In this document: piece by piece, positions 34,156 to 43,286 of the stretch
How the letters are laid out: every line of letters begins with the position of its first letter
Position numbering within the stretch: position 1 is the first letter of the stretch
Origin: JACDBZ01 sp038233215
GTDB taxonomy: Bacteria; Chloroflexota; Limnocylindria; QHBO01
Assembly: GCA_038233215.1 (NCBI GenBank)
Contig: JBBSML010000008.1
Coordinates: 30,339-94,338 of the forward strand
Length of the DNA: 64,000 nucleotides
Reading direction: 5' to 3'
Position numbers and translations under genes: made by a program
Notes under the pieces: model-generated
Databases searched by the model: none
Seen by the model: only the letters and a program-made list of their open reading frames with translations
What the model was told of the DNA's origin: nothing

Positions 34156-34658
34156 GTCTCCTCGCTGAAGAGGATGAAGCGGACGATCTTGACCCTGGTT
34201 TCGCCGCGCAGGACCGCGGCGACCGTCTGCACCGCCACCCGCGCCCCATCCGGGGGCGGATACCCGTAGATTCCCATGCTGATCGCAGGGAAGGCGACGC
34301 TTCGTGCGCCGAGCTCGTCGGCGAGGCTCAGGCAGGACCGATATGCCGCGGCGAGGAGCTTCGGCTCAGCATGGTCCCCGCCGTTCCAGACGGGGCCGAC
34401 GGCGTGGAGCACCCAGCGCGCCGGCAGATCGTACGCATCGGTGGCAACCGCGGTGCCGGTTGGGGTTCCGTTTGGATAACGGCGTTGCAGCTCGGTGAGC
34501 AGGCCGGGCCCGGCGGCCCGATGGATGGCGCCGTCGACGCCACCGCCGCCACGGAGTGCCTCATTGGCGGCGTTCGCGATGGCGTCGACTCGCTCGGTGG
34601 TGATGTCGCCGCGCGCAAGGTCGAGCCGGCGCTCGCCGACGATGATGCCGTCCGTCAC
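34116..34658 (-). CDS. Macro domain (ADP-ribose-binding) protein
   Basis: About 180 residues from the GTG at 34658. DLARGDITTERVDAIANAAN, GGGGVDGAIHRAAGP, TGTAVATDAYDLPARWVLHAVGPVWNGG and PAISMGIYGYP are the classic macro-domain loops that bind ADP-ribose; many such enzymes remove ADP-ribose or O-acetyl groups. No start with a strong ribosome site is visible, so the N-terminus is uncertain. It follows a small gene by 28 nt and overlaps the 3' end of the convergent oxidase gene by 40 bp. Confidence 0.87.
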   Translation of the reverse strand: MTDGIIVGERRLDLARGDITTERVDAIANAANEALRGGGGVDGAIHRAAGPGLLTELQRRYPNGTPTGTAVATDAYDLPARWVLHAVGPVWNGGDHAEPKLLAAAYRSCLSLADELGARSVAFPAISMGIYGYPPPDGARVAVQTVAAVLRGETRVKIVRFILFSEETYELFADALAEVD

Positions 34659-34686
34659 CCGGTGAAGGTACCCGACCGCCGCTACG

Positions 34687-34902
34687 TCAGTCCCCGCGAC
34701 GTCGCTGTGCAGCCAGGAAGCGGCGCGCGTCGTCCATGATCGGAAAGACGAGACCGATGCGGTCCTCGGCATCGAGGAGCCGGCGGAGGAGCGCCTTTGC
34801 CTCGTAGAGGTCGGCCATCGCCCGGAAGCCGGGTTCCGGATCGGCGCTGGGTAGTCTGATCGTCGCATTGGGCAGAATTTGAAGGGCCATGCTCGCGACC
34901 AT
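34687..34902 (-). CDS. Small hypothetical protein upstream of the macro-domain gene
   Basis: 71 residues (67 from the second ATG at 34890), no recognised family. Predicted largely helical: LYEAKALLRRLLDAEDRIGLVF then PIMDDARRFLAAQRRRGD. The residue mix is protein-like and it sits 28 nt ahead of the macro-domain gene on the same strand, which supports a real two-gene unit. No function can be offered. Confidence 0.5.
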   Translation of the reverse strand: MVASMALQILPNATIRLPSADPEPGFRAMADLYEAKALLRRLLDAEDRIGLVFPIMDDARRFLAAQRRRGD

Positions 34903-34967
34903 GGGACCGCTGGGTCAACGAGAGGTTAGGCGCGCGTCAAGTCGAGGACGTCATCCGACCGGGCGCT

Positions 34968-36281
34968 TCAGCGGGAGACGCGACTCGCTCGCCACAGCGT
35001 GCGCAGACCCACCCGCTGGCCGTACATGAGCACGCCCGCGCTGTAGATGCGCGACGCAAACAGCATGGCGGCGATCAGGGTCACCGCGAGGATGGCGAGC
35101 GCCACCAGGATCTCTCCGCTGCCGACCGAGGTGAGCAGCATCCTGGCGGGCATCAGGTACGGGCTGAAGAAGGGGACGAACGAGAGCACGCCGACCCAGT
35201 CCGCATCGGGATCATTGAGGCCGGTAAAGGAGGCGAAGTAACCCGCCATCGACAGGAAGATGAGCGGTCCCACCGCCTGCTGAACGTCCTCGATACGGCT
35301 CACCATGGAGCCGGCCGCGGCGTACAGCGTCGAGTACAGGACGAAGCCGAGCAGAAAGAAGGCGCCGAACGCGAGGAGCATCCAGGCGTTGAGATCGGGG
35401 AGACTGATCGGCGACTGGCCGCTGACGCCCAGCGATTCCGAGATTGGAGCGTTGGCGACGAAGCCGATGATGGCCGCGGCCACGATCGCGATGTATTGCG
35501 TCAGTCCGGCGGCCCCGCTGCCCAGCACCTTGCCGGTCAGGAGCTGTCGCGGCGTGGCCGCGGTGATGAGCAGCTCCATGACGCGCCCCGACTTCTCCTC
35601 TGCCACGCTCTGCGCCACCCAGTTGCCGTACGTCAGGATCGCCATGAAGGTCAGAATCACCAGGGCATACGCCAGGATGAACGCGCCGCCGAATTCATCG
35701 GGGTCACGTGCATCGGCCGGATCGACCGCCAGGGCCGTGAAGCTCGGTGGCTCGAAGATTGCCGCCGCTTCCTGCTGCCCGATGCCCGACCGCTCGAGCC
35801 GGTCACCGATTGCGAGCGCGGTGGCCGCCCCGGTGACCAACAGTCGCATCTGATTGGTTGGACTGGCGCTGCCCAGGTACTCGAAGGCGAGCTCACCCGC
35901 TCCATCACGGGTGATCGTGAGGAGCGCGTCCAGCTCGCCGTCACGCACCGCCTGGGCGGCAGCGCCAGGATCGTCTGTCCGGGACACCTGCGCCCGATTG
36001 TCGATGCCCGCATCCACCGGCTCGGCGCCCGGATCGGAGCCGACCACAAGCGCCGTCTGAATCGCGAGCACCGGGTCACTCGTCAGGTTGTCCGCCTGGA
36101 CGTCGACCGCGATCTGGGCCGGATCTGCGGCGCCGACGGCAGCCAGGATGGTCGGGATCAACGTCACGGCGGCGATCGAAAGCGCGAGGAGTACGGTAGT
36201 GATCACGAACGCGCGCCCGCGGACGCGGACGAGGTATTCCCTGCGCGCGACGTGCAACGCATTCGGGAAGAGGCCGCTCAT
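34968..36281 (-). CDS. ABC transporter permease, NatB/YhaP-like
   Basis: 437-residue ABC-2 permease. After the first helix (~25-50) comes a ~150-residue extracytoplasmic domain, then five to six clustered helices. SVAEEKSGRVMELLITAATPRQLLTGKVLG is the typical coupling segment of NatB-type sodium exporters and relatives. It overlaps the ATPase gene by 4 bp. Whether it exports sodium, peptides or lipids is not shown by sequence. Confidence 0.88.
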   Translation of the reverse strand: MSGLFPNALHVARREYLVRVRGRAFVITTVLLALSIAAVTLIPTILAAVGAADPAQIAVDVQADNLTSDPVLAIQTALVVGSDPGAEPVDAGIDNRAQVSRTDDPGAAAQAVRDGELDALLTITRDGAGELAFEYLGSASPTNQMRLLVTGAATALAIGDRLERSGIGQQEAAAIFEPPSFTALAVDPADARDPDEFGGAFILAYALVILTFMAILTYGNWVAQSVAEEKSGRVMELLITAATPRQLLTGKVLGSGAAGLTQYIAIVAAAIIGFVANAPISESLGVSGQSPISLPDLNAWMLLAFGAFFLLGFVLYSTLYAAAGSMVSRIEDVQQAVGPLIFLSMAGYFASFTGLNDPDADWVGVLSFVPFFSPYLMPARMLLTSVGSGEILVALAILAVTLIAAMLFASRIYSAGVLMYGQRVGLRTLWRASRVSR

Positions 36282-37246
36282 GATGAGCCGCCCCGGGTCG
36301 ACGTTGTCAGGAACTCTTCGGATTCGTCCACCGCGCGGCGACCAACGTGCTCCACGAAGATGTCCTCGAGGCTCGGCTCCGCGATCTCGAAACGCGTCAC
36401 CCGCTCGTCACGATCGAACGCGGCGCGCAGGATCGTGACCGGGTCGCGGTCGGCCGGAACGTGCAGCTCGACATAGTCCTCGCGCTGGGTGATCAGTTCG
36501 ACCCCCGGAATCGACTTCAGCCACTCGATCCCGTGGCCGTCGCCATCGGTCGCCAGTCGAACCACCTGGCGGCCCATGGCGCGCTTGACGTCGCGGACAG
36601 CGCCGCTGACCACGACCCGGCCCCGGTCGACGATGGCGATCGATTCGCACAGCTCCTCGACCTGCTCCATCTGATGCGTGCTGAAGATGAGCGTCTTGCC
36701 GCGCTGTTTCATCTCCAGGAATGCTTCCTTCAGGAGTCGCACGTTGACCGGATCGAGCCCGCTGAATGGCTCGTCCATGATCAGCACCTCAGGGTCATGC
36801 AGGATTGACGCGATGAACTGGATCTTTTGTTGGTTGCCCTTGGAGAGCGCCTCGACCTTGCGTTCCCGATAGTCCGAGATTCGAAACCGCTCGAGCCAGT
36901 CACCGATGTGGCGGCGACTCTCCGCATCGGCGACCCCGTAGAGCGCGGCGAAGAATCGCAGCTGCTCGCCGACTCGCATCCGTGGGTAGAGGCCGCGCTC
37001 CTCGGGCAGGTATCCCCACGTCCGGCGAGGCAACGAAGTGTTCTCCGTGCCGCGCCACGTGATCCGTCCGCTATCCGCGCGGAGGATGTCTAGCACGATA
37101 CGCATGCTGGTCGTCTTGCCCGCGCCATTCGCGCCCAGCAGCCCAAAGATCTGTCCGGGCTCTACCGTGAATGAGACTCCGTCGAGGGCTACGATGGAGC
37201 CGAAGCGCTTGGTGATGGAATCGACGAGGAGGGCCACCTGCACCAA
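36278..37246 (-). CDS. ABC transporter ATP-binding protein, NatA/YhaQ-like
   Basis: 322-residue ATPase. Walker A GANGAGKTT, YLPEERGLYPRM (the ERGLYP motif is typical of the YhaQ/NatA group), signature LSKGNQQK, Walker B VLIMDEPFSGLDP and switch His in IFSTHQMEQVE. The extension at the C-terminus contains EPSLEDIFVEHVG. The gene leads a two-gene exporter operon with the overlapping NatB-like permease. Confidence 0.92.
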   Translation of the reverse strand: MVQVALLVDSITKRFGSIVALDGVSFTVEPGQIFGLLGANGAGKTTSMRIVLDILRADSGRITWRGTENTSLPRRTWGYLPEERGLYPRMRVGEQLRFFAALYGVADAESRRHIGDWLERFRISDYRERKVEALSKGNQQKIQFIASILHDPEVLIMDEPFSGLDPVNVRLLKEAFLEMKQRGKTLIFSTHQMEQVEELCESIAIVDRGRVVVSGAVRDVKRAMGRQVVRLATDGDGHGIEWLKSIPGVELITQREDYVELHVPADRDPVTILRAAFDRDERVTRFEIAEPSLEDIFVEHVGRRAVDESEEFLTTSTRGGSS

Positions 37247-37330
37247 GAGTACCGCGCCACCCGCCGGCCGAAGTCAGTTGGCGCCGGATGCCAAACGTAT
37301 GTAGCCGACGCGATGGAGCTGTCGCCACAC

Positions 37331-37363
37331 GAAAAACCGGCAGAGCCGAAGCTCTGCCGGTTT
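37331..37363 (-). terminator. Intrinsic terminator of the secreted-protein gene
   Basis: A perfect 12-bp stem (37334-37345 with 37352-37363), 6-nt loop and TTTTTC on the minus strand, 26 nt after the stop of the gene at 37390. The A-tract on the other side makes it weakly bidirectional. It is the clearest stand-alone terminator in the window. Confidence 0.85.
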
Positions 37364-37389
37364 CTAAGTCGATTTCAGAAGCGAATCGA

Positions 37390-37758
37390 CTAGGCGCCGA
37401 CGATGGTGATTCCACCACCAAGGACGTTGACCTGGATGCCGTTCGCGACGTTCGTGACCGTGATGGTCAGGTCGTTCAGAACATCGTTCAGGATCGGGCT
37501 GTTGTTGAGGATGTTCTCAAGAACGTGGATGTCGGCGTTCCGAAGCAGATTGTTCAGCGAGTTATTCAGCACGTTGACGTCGACATCGCAGACGTTAATC
37601 CCGACGCCGCTGACGTTCGCATTCACTAGGGCGATCAGCGCGGCGGCGCCGCCGCGACCACTTGTAGTCTCGCACTGGGGGTTGGCTGCTGCAGCCGGGG
37701 CAATGGTAGCGATGCTCAGCGCACCACCCATAATCAAGGAAAGGAGCTTTCGTCGCAT
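37390..37758 (-). CDS. Secreted Leu/Asn-rich hypothetical protein
   Basis: 122 residues from ATG 37758, preceded by GGAG; a GTG at 37794 is the alternative. A signal peptide (MRRKLLSLIMGG to the AAAAN region, likely cut after Ala) leaves a ~95-residue mature protein. It has two Cys and repeats of the form hydrophobic-Leu-Asn (NVLNNSLNNLLRNADIHVLE, ILNDVLNDLTITV) and ends in a Gly/Val/Ile strand. The pattern recalls self-assembling surface proteins such as rodlins, but that is only a resemblance. It has its own terminator. Confidence 0.72.
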   Translation of the reverse strand: MRRKLLSLIMGGALSIATIAPAAAANPQCETTSGRGGAAALIALVNANVSGVGINVCDVDVNVLNNSLNNLLRNADIHVLENILNNSPILNDVLNDLTITVTNVANGIQVNVLGGGITIVGA

Positions 37759-37794
37759 GATTGGTGTCTCCAGTGTTTGCTTGTCTACCGACAC

Positions 37795-38126
37795 CTTGTG
37801 GCGCCGAGGTTTGAAACCTCAAACGCACATTCGGTGACTTATCACTCCGCCGACCCACCGTAGCCAGTGGTCCGGTGGGATTCCATTACGGGAACCCGAA
37901 GTCTCTCGGCGGCGGACGACGCCTGACCATTAGGGTCCTGGTACTGCCGATCCGCCTATACGCGAGTTGAACGGACGCCTCATCGGTCACCCGGAGAGGC
38001 GGGGTACGCTTCCTGCGAACACGATTTACATCGGTGCACGCCAACACGTGCAGGTCGGGCCGAGGGAGACGGTGGCGCCCGGTCAGATTCGCGACGTGCC
38101 GTCTCCACGAGCAGGGAGTGATATCG
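37795..38126. other. Intergenic region between divergent secreted-protein and LuxR genes
   Basis: About 330 bp without a convincing gene. It holds a perfect 15-bp palindrome GAGGTTTGAAACCTC (37806-37820), 48 bp upstream of the secreted-protein ATG, possibly an operator. The LuxR gene's ribosome site GGGAG ends at 38118. I see no clear -35/-10 pair for either gene. Confidence 0.5.
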
Positions 38127-40973
38127 ATGTCGGAGACGCTCTTCGGTCGGGCCGCAGAGCTCGAGTCCGTTGAGCGGTTGCTCGACGAGATCGCGAATCG
38201 CCCGTCTGTCCTCACCATTGAGGGCGAGATGGGGGCCGGCAAGACCGCGCTGTGGAAGGCAGCCGTTGCCGCCGGTCGAGGACGGGGGTACCGCATACTC
38301 GCGTGCCATCCCGTTGAGTCGGAGCAATCCCTGGCGTTCGCGGCGCTCGGCGATCTGCTCGAAGGCGTCCTGGACGACCCGCACGTGCGCCTGCCCGAAC
38401 CTCAGGACCGTGCCCTGCGAGTTGCCGCCTTGATGGCGGATCCTGAGGGCCCGTCTCCCGATCAACGCTCTGTCGCTGTGGCGACGCTCGGTGTGCTACG
38501 GTCGATCGCAGAACGCGCGCCGGTCCTCATCGCGGTCGACGACCTTCAATGGATGGATCGGGCATCCGCACGCGTGCTCGAGTTCGCCGTCCGTCGGCTC
38601 GAATCGGAACGTGTCGGTGTCGTCGCGGCGCTCCGTCCGTCCGACGATGTGCCGATGTTGCTGGATGGCAGCTTCTCAGGGCGGCTGGAGCGGCTGGTCT
38701 TGGCGCCGCTGGAGTCCGACGCGCTCGACGCGCTCTTCCGAGAGCGCTTGGGCGAAAGCGTAGCGCGACCGACATTGGTTCAGATTGCCGTGGCGTCAGG
38801 AGGCAACCCCCTCTTCGCGCTCGAGCTCGCACGCGGAATTCTGCGCGGCGAGATCCAACCGACAGCCGGGGAGCCGCTCTCGACACCGGGGACGCTCCAG
38901 CAGTTGGTGCGCCACCGGCTGGCTGACTTGTCGCCCAACGTTCGCGAGCTCCTCTTCGTGGCGGCAGCAGTAACCGAACCGACCTTGGAATTGCTTGAGC
39001 GCTTCGCCGGAAGGCCGAGCACTGTACTGGTCGACGTGGAGATCGCCGTGGCAGCCGGACTGGTGGAAGTGACCGGCGGCGTCCTTCGATTCACCCATCC
39101 ATTGTTTGCTTCGACGCTATATCACACCGTTCCGACGGCTCGCAGGCAGGCACTCCACCGGCGGCTGGCTCAGCTCACCACGGGCACTGCTGAGCGTGCC
39201 CGTCATCTCGCGCTCGGGGCTAGAGGTCCTGATGAGCGAGTCGCAGCGGCGCTGGACGAGGCGGCACGCCTGGCCGCTGGGCGAGGGGCTCCAGATGCCG
39301 CGGCGGACCTCTTCGAGCAGGCGTACCGGCTAACACCGAGCCGGGATGCTGACGCGCGGAATCGCCGCCATATGGAAGCCGCCGAGAGTCACTTTGCGGC
39401 AGGTGACCTCGACCGTGCCCGCCAGATCATGGAGGAGACTGTGGCCGCGCTTGCGCCAGGACCGGCCCGGGCGTCGGTCCTTCGCCATCTCGCCAAAGTC
39501 CGGTACCGGAACGACAGCTGCTCAGTCGCCGCCGAGCTGTTGACGCGAGCGCTGACCGAAGTGGGTGACGACCCGTCATTGCGCGCTGCGATCGAGCGTG
39601 ATCTGGCGTGGGCAGTCATGCAGTGTGGCGACATGCGCGACGCGGCGGAGCACGCCAGCTCTGCGCTACGCCTGGTCGAGGTCAGTGGCAGCGACGAGCT
39701 GCGTGCCGAAGTGCTTGCCGCCGATGCGATGGCGGGCTTTCTACTTGGGACCGGCTTGCCGGCAGACACCATGCGCAGGGCTTCGAATATGGAAGGACTT
39801 CGGCCAGAGACGCCAATCGAATGGCGGCCGAACATGATGCTCGCGATGATGCTGAAGTGGTCCGACGCCATCCCGGAGGCACGCCGACGCCTCAACGAGC
39901 TCCACACGCACGCGCTCGACGCCGGGGAAGAGACCTCTCTCCCGTTCCTCCTTGCCCAGATGAGTGAGACGGCTACGTGGGAAGGCGACTGGGCCACTGC
40001 ACTGAGGCATGCGGAAGAAGCGCATAAGGTGGCGCTCCAGACTGGTCAGGAACCAATCAGGGCGGCTGCACTGTACTCCAAGGCGCTGGTGGAGGCCCAC
40101 CTTGGCCGTGACGACGAGGCGCGCGCAAGCGCGCAGGCGGGGTTCGAGCTGTCGCAGCGCAGCGGTTCTGTCGTAATGATGATGCTGAACCAGAGCGTCC
40201 TCGGCTTGGTGCAGCTCTTCCGCGACGACCCGGCTGGCGCAGACGCCCACCTCGCACCGCTGATTGTATGGCTCGAGGTGGTTGGGATCCGCGAACCCGG
40301 GGCCCTCCGGTTCATCCCGGACGAGGTCGAGGCGTTGGTCGGCCTCGGGAATACTGAAAGAGCTGACGCACTCCTTACCGGGTATGAAGCCGACGCTGTC
40401 CGGCTTCAGAGGTCCTGGGCGATGCTCGCTGCGGCGCGGTGTCGTGCCCTGATCGGGGCAGCGGTCGGCGACGCCCGCAAGGCTGCCATCGGTCTCGACG
40501 GAGCGCTGAAGGATCATGGATCCGCGGTCCAACGGTTTGAACGGGCTCGGGCCCTGTATGTACTCGGGACGATCCGGCGTCGCACCCGACAGCGGAAGGC
40601 CGCCCGTGAATCACTCGAGGCGGCCCTCGAGCTGTTCGAGACTCTGGGGGCGGAGGCCTGGTCGGCCAAGGCTCGGCGCATGTTGGGAGTGAGTCATGTT
40701 GCGTCGGGGAGTCACGAAGACCGCGAGCTCACGCCGGCCGAGCGTCGGGTGGCCGAGTTTGTCGCGTCGGGCGCGACCAACCGCGAGGCAGCCAGCCGGC
40801 TCTTTGTGAGTGTCCGCGCGATTGAGCTGCACCTCACCAACACCTACCGGAAGCTCGGAATCAGGTCCCGCACGGAGCTCGCAGTGCGTATGGCGGAGAG
40901 TCACTCGGCATCGCGTGGAGGCCAGGCAACCCGGCGTAAACGAACGAGCTCGCGCGTCGTGATGGAACCATGA
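38127..40973 (+). CDS. LuxR family transcriptional regulator with AAA ATPase domain
   Basis: 948-residue regulator. N-terminal AAA/STAND ATPase (Walker A GEMGAGKT at 33-40, Walker B VLIAVDDLQWMD), winged-helix and TPR-like helical repeats from ~400 to ~860, and a C-terminal LuxR HTH (ELTPAERRVAEFVASGATNREAASRLFVS then IELHLTNTYRKLGIRSRTEL). Such proteins bind a ligand and ATP, oligomerise and activate transcription. I start at ATG 38127 with GGGAG upstream. It lies just upstream of the stressosome genes on the same strand. Confidence 0.9.
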   Translation: MSETLFGRAAELESVERLLDEIANRPSVLTIEGEMGAGKTALWKAAVAAGRGRGYRILACHPVESEQSLAFAALGDLLEGVLDDPHVRLPEPQDRALRVAALMADPEGPSPDQRSVAVATLGVLRSIAERAPVLIAVDDLQWMDRASARVLEFAVRRLESERVGVVAALRPSDDVPMLLDGSFSGRLERLVLAPLESDALDALFRERLGESVARPTLVQIAVASGGNPLFALELARGILRGEIQPTAGEPLSTPGTLQQLVRHRLADLSPNVRELLFVAAAVTEPTLELLERFAGRPSTVLVDVEIAVAAGLVEVTGGVLRFTHPLFASTLYHTVPTARRQALHRRLAQLTTGTAERARHLALGARGPDERVAAALDEAARLAAGRGAPDAAADLFEQAYRLTPSRDADARNRRHMEAAESHFAAGDLDRARQIMEETVAALAPGPARASVLRHLAKVRYRNDSCSVAAELLTRALTEVGDDPSLRAAIERDLAWAVMQCGDMRDAAEHASSALRLVEVSGSDELRAEVLAADAMAGFLLGTGLPADTMRRASNMEGLRPETPIEWRPNMMLAMMLKWSDAIPEARRRLNELHTHALDAGEETSLPFLLAQMSETATWEGDWATALRHAEEAHKVALQTGQEPIRAAALYSKALVEAHLGRDDEARASAQAGFELSQRSGSVVMMMLNQSVLGLVQLFRDDPAGADAHLAPLIVWLEVVGIREPGALRFIPDEVEALVGLGNTERADALLTGYEADAVRLQRSWAMLAAARCRALIGAAVGDARKAAIGLDGALKDHGSAVQRFERARALYVLGTIRRRTRQRKAARESLEAALELFETLGAEAWSAKARRMLGVSHVASGSHEDRELTPAERRVAEFVASGATNREAASRLFVSVRAIELHLTNTYRKLGIRSRTELAVRMAESHSASRGGQATRRKRTSSRVVMEP

Positions 40974-41039
40974 CGGTACACTCCATGGCCACGACGCATG
41001 ATGAATGATCGCTCTCCGGCGGGGCTCAGGAAGGAAACG

Positions 41040-41945
41040 ATGATGGTAGAGAACAAGCGCGGGGTCGGAATTGCCGCGCACACTCAGGACGCCGATTCGT
41101 CGTTGCTGCGCGAACTGGTTGCGCACCTCCGTGACGAACGTACACCACTTCGGGAGGAATGGACCCGTCGCATCACTGAGGCGCAACTGCTGAGCGTCAT
41201 GACGTCGGACGAGATCTTCTCCGAGGTGACGGCGGTCTATGACAACTATGTCGATGCCCTGGAAACGGGAAGCATTGAGGCTCTCGAGGCTTACGCCAAG
41301 AATCTTTCAGAACGCATCATTCCGCGTGGGGTTGAAACCCACGAGGTTCTCGGCGTCGTTCTTCTGCTGCGCGACGTATTGGCCCGCTCCCTGTTCGAGA
41401 AGTACCAGAACGACGCTCCAGTCTTGAGCAGCGTGCTGGACGCGTACGAGCCTGCTGCGAATCGCATCGCCGTCACGGTCGGAGTCAGCTTCGTTCAGGA
41501 ACGGGAGCGGGTCATCCGCCGACAGCAACTGGCGATCCGGGAACTGTCCACCCCCGTCCTCAAGGTTCGTGACCAGCTGCTCATCCTTCCGATCATCGGG
41601 GCCCTGGACGCTCCCCGTGCGCGACAGCTCACCGAGCAACTGCTGACCGGAATCCGCGAGAACCGAGCGAAGGTCGTTGTCATCGACATCACCGGTGTGC
41701 CGACGATCGACATGCCGGTCGCGGAACATCTTGTCCAGGCTGTTCGAGCCTCCGCTCTCATGGGCGCACGAGTGATCATCACGGGGCTCTCCGCGGATAT
41801 CGCGCAGACCTTGGTCAATCTCGGTGTGGATCTCAGCATGATGCAGAGCGTTGGCGACCTTCAGGGCGGCATCGAGGAGGCTGAGCGTCAGCTGAGCTAT
41901 GCAGTCACGAGGACTGGCGACCAGTCCGCTGGCGACGAGGCCTGA
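41040..41945 (+). CDS. rsbR: RsbR-type stressosome protein
   Basis: 301 residues. The N-terminal ~155 residues fit the helical, globin-like sensor domain of RsbRA-type proteins; the C-terminal ~125 form a STAS domain. The phosphorylation sites of RsbRA are matched: T171 in ELSTPV and T222 in DITGVPTID. LVQAVRASALMGARVIITGLS is highly RsbR-like. The ATG at 41040 follows GGAAGGA. Together with RsbS it should build the stressosome that holds RsbT until stress. Confidence 0.9.
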   Translation: MMVENKRGVGIAAHTQDADSSLLRELVAHLRDERTPLREEWTRRITEAQLLSVMTSDEIFSEVTAVYDNYVDALETGSIEALEAYAKNLSERIIPRGVETHEVLGVVLLLRDVLARSLFEKYQNDAPVLSSVLDAYEPAANRIAVTVGVSFVQERERVIRRQQLAIRELSTPVLKVRDQLLILPIIGALDAPRARQLTEQLLTGIRENRAKVVVIDITGVPTIDMPVAEHLVQAVRASALMGARVIITGLSADIAQTLVNLGVDLSMMQSVGDLQGGIEEAERQLSYAVTRTGDQSAGDEA

Positions 41946-41955
41946 GGCTTCGAGC

Positions 41956-42300
41956 ATGCCCGTTTCCATCCTGAAGCAAGGCGCCTACCTCATCGCCTCG
42001 GTGCAGTCGGCCCTCACCGATACCGAAGTTATCGAACTTCGCGACTCGATCTTGGAGAGGGTTGCGAAGTACCGCTCAACCGGCGTGATCGTCGACGTGG
42101 CGGCCCTCGACATCATCGACTCATTCGCGGCTCGGTCTCTTTCCACGGTCGCCCGGACGAACCGCCTCCGCGGGGCGAAGACCGTCGTCGTTGGCATCCA
42201 GCCTGAGGTTGCTGTGGCGATGAGCCAATTCGGCCTTCGTTTGGATGATGCCTACACCGCCCTGGACCTTGAAGCCGGCATTCAGGTTCTGACCACCTGA
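41956..42300 (+). CDS. rsbS: RsbS stressosome scaffold (STAS) protein
   Basis: 114-residue single STAS domain. MPVSILKQGAYLIASVQSALTD is typical of RsbS, and the phospho-acceptor Ser is S56 in DIIDSFAARSLS. RGAKTVVVGIQPEVAVAMSQFG closes the fold. The gene starts 10 bp after rsbR and ends directly against rsbT. RsbS forms the core with RsbR and is phosphorylated by RsbT. Confidence 0.92.
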   Translation: MPVSILKQGAYLIASVQSALTDTEVIELRDSILERVAKYRSTGVIVDVAALDIIDSFAARSLSTVARTNRLRGAKTVVVGIQPEVAVAMSQFGLRLDDAYTALDLEAGIQVLTT

Positions 42301-42747
42301 GTGGTGACGGAGGTGCGCGACGAGATCCGGGTGCGGGTCGTATCTGACGCGGACACCGTCATCGCGCGGCAAGCGGGTCGCGATGAGGCGCTCCGCCTCG
42401 GCTTCTCGCGGACCGATGCCACCTTCATTGCCACGGCTATCTCCGAAATCGCCCGAAATATCACCGTCCATGCCGGTGAGGGCGAGATCACCCTGGGTGG
42501 GCTCAGCGAGGCCGGCCGTCAAGGCCTGATCGTGACGGCGCGCGATGAGGGCCCTGGCATTCGGGACGTTCCCGCGGTTCTGCGTGATGACTACATCTCC
42601 GACTTCGGTCTCGGCATGGGCTTGTGGGGTGCGACGCGTCTCATGGACGAGATCGACGTATCGTCTGAACCAGGGAAGGGCACGACGGTGACGATGAAGA
42701 AGTGGCGAGGATTCGATGAGGTCGGGTCACTCCTGGGCACCGAATGA
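42301..42747 (+). CDS. rsbT: RsbT serine/threonine kinase
   Basis: 148-residue GHKL-fold kinase. Bergerat motifs: ISEIARNI, DEGPGI and GLGMGLWGATRLMDE. RsbT phosphorylates RsbS and RsbR on stress and then leaves the stressosome to activate a downstream phosphatase. The gene begins with GTG directly after the rsbS stop (no gap), so translation is coupled. No rsbX, rsbU, rsbV, rsbW or sigB follows; the target is elsewhere or different. Confidence 0.9.
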   Translation: MVTEVRDEIRVRVVSDADTVIARQAGRDEALRLGFSRTDATFIATAISEIARNITVHAGEGEITLGGLSEAGRQGLIVTARDEGPGIRDVPAVLRDDYISDFGLGMGLWGATRLMDEIDVSSEPGKGTTVTMKKWRGFDEVGSLLGTE

Positions 42748-42935
42748 CGCACTGATCCGATCTTCGCCGCGTTGCGCACGTGCGGCCCGTCCACGTGTCG
42801 ATCGACCCTTTTGAGGGAGAACTCCGGCCACGCGATCGAAACACTGTGGGTTGCCGTAATGGAACCTTGCTGCTCTCATTGCTACGGTGGTTCGAGAGGC
42901 ACCCTTCCGGCGTGCCGCCAAGTAGGTACCGAACC

Positions 42936-43286
42936 ATGCGATCTCATGACGCGACCCTGGTACGTGCAGGCATGGACGCCTATGGTGCCGACGGTGAGAA
43001 GATCGGCGCCGTCGCAGATGCTTCGAAAAGCTATTTCGTCATCGAGGGCTTCCAGTTCACGACCGATCTCTTCGTGCCGACCTCGGCCGTCGCGGCAGTC
43101 CTGGACGGCCGCGTCGAGCTGAATCTGACCAAGGAACAGATCGAAAGGGGCAACTACACCTCGCCGATCGGGGACGGCGCCTCGGACTCCTACCCGGAGA
43201 CGGGAAGCGCGTCAGGCACCATCTCTCATGGCATGGCGCATATTGCCGGCCGCGACGTGAGCGCGCGGACGCCCTCACGCCAGTAA
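42936..43286 (+). CDS. DUF2171 (PRC-barrel-like) protein
   Basis: 116 residues. LVRAGMDAYGADGEKIGAV, YFVIEGFQFTTDLFVPTSAV and DGRVELNLTKEQIERGNY are the usual DUF2171 segments, a PRC-barrel-like fold found in stress-linked small proteins. The tail is disordered. No signal peptide. The stop overlaps the ATG of a 23-residue membrane peptide (TAATG). It follows the stressosome by 188 bp. Function unknown. Confidence 0.75.
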   Translation: MRSHDATLVRAGMDAYGADGEKIGAVADASKSYFVIEGFQFTTDLFVPTSAVAAVLDGRVELNLTKEQIERGNYTSPIGDGASDSYPETGSASGTISHGMAHIAGRDVSARTPSRQ

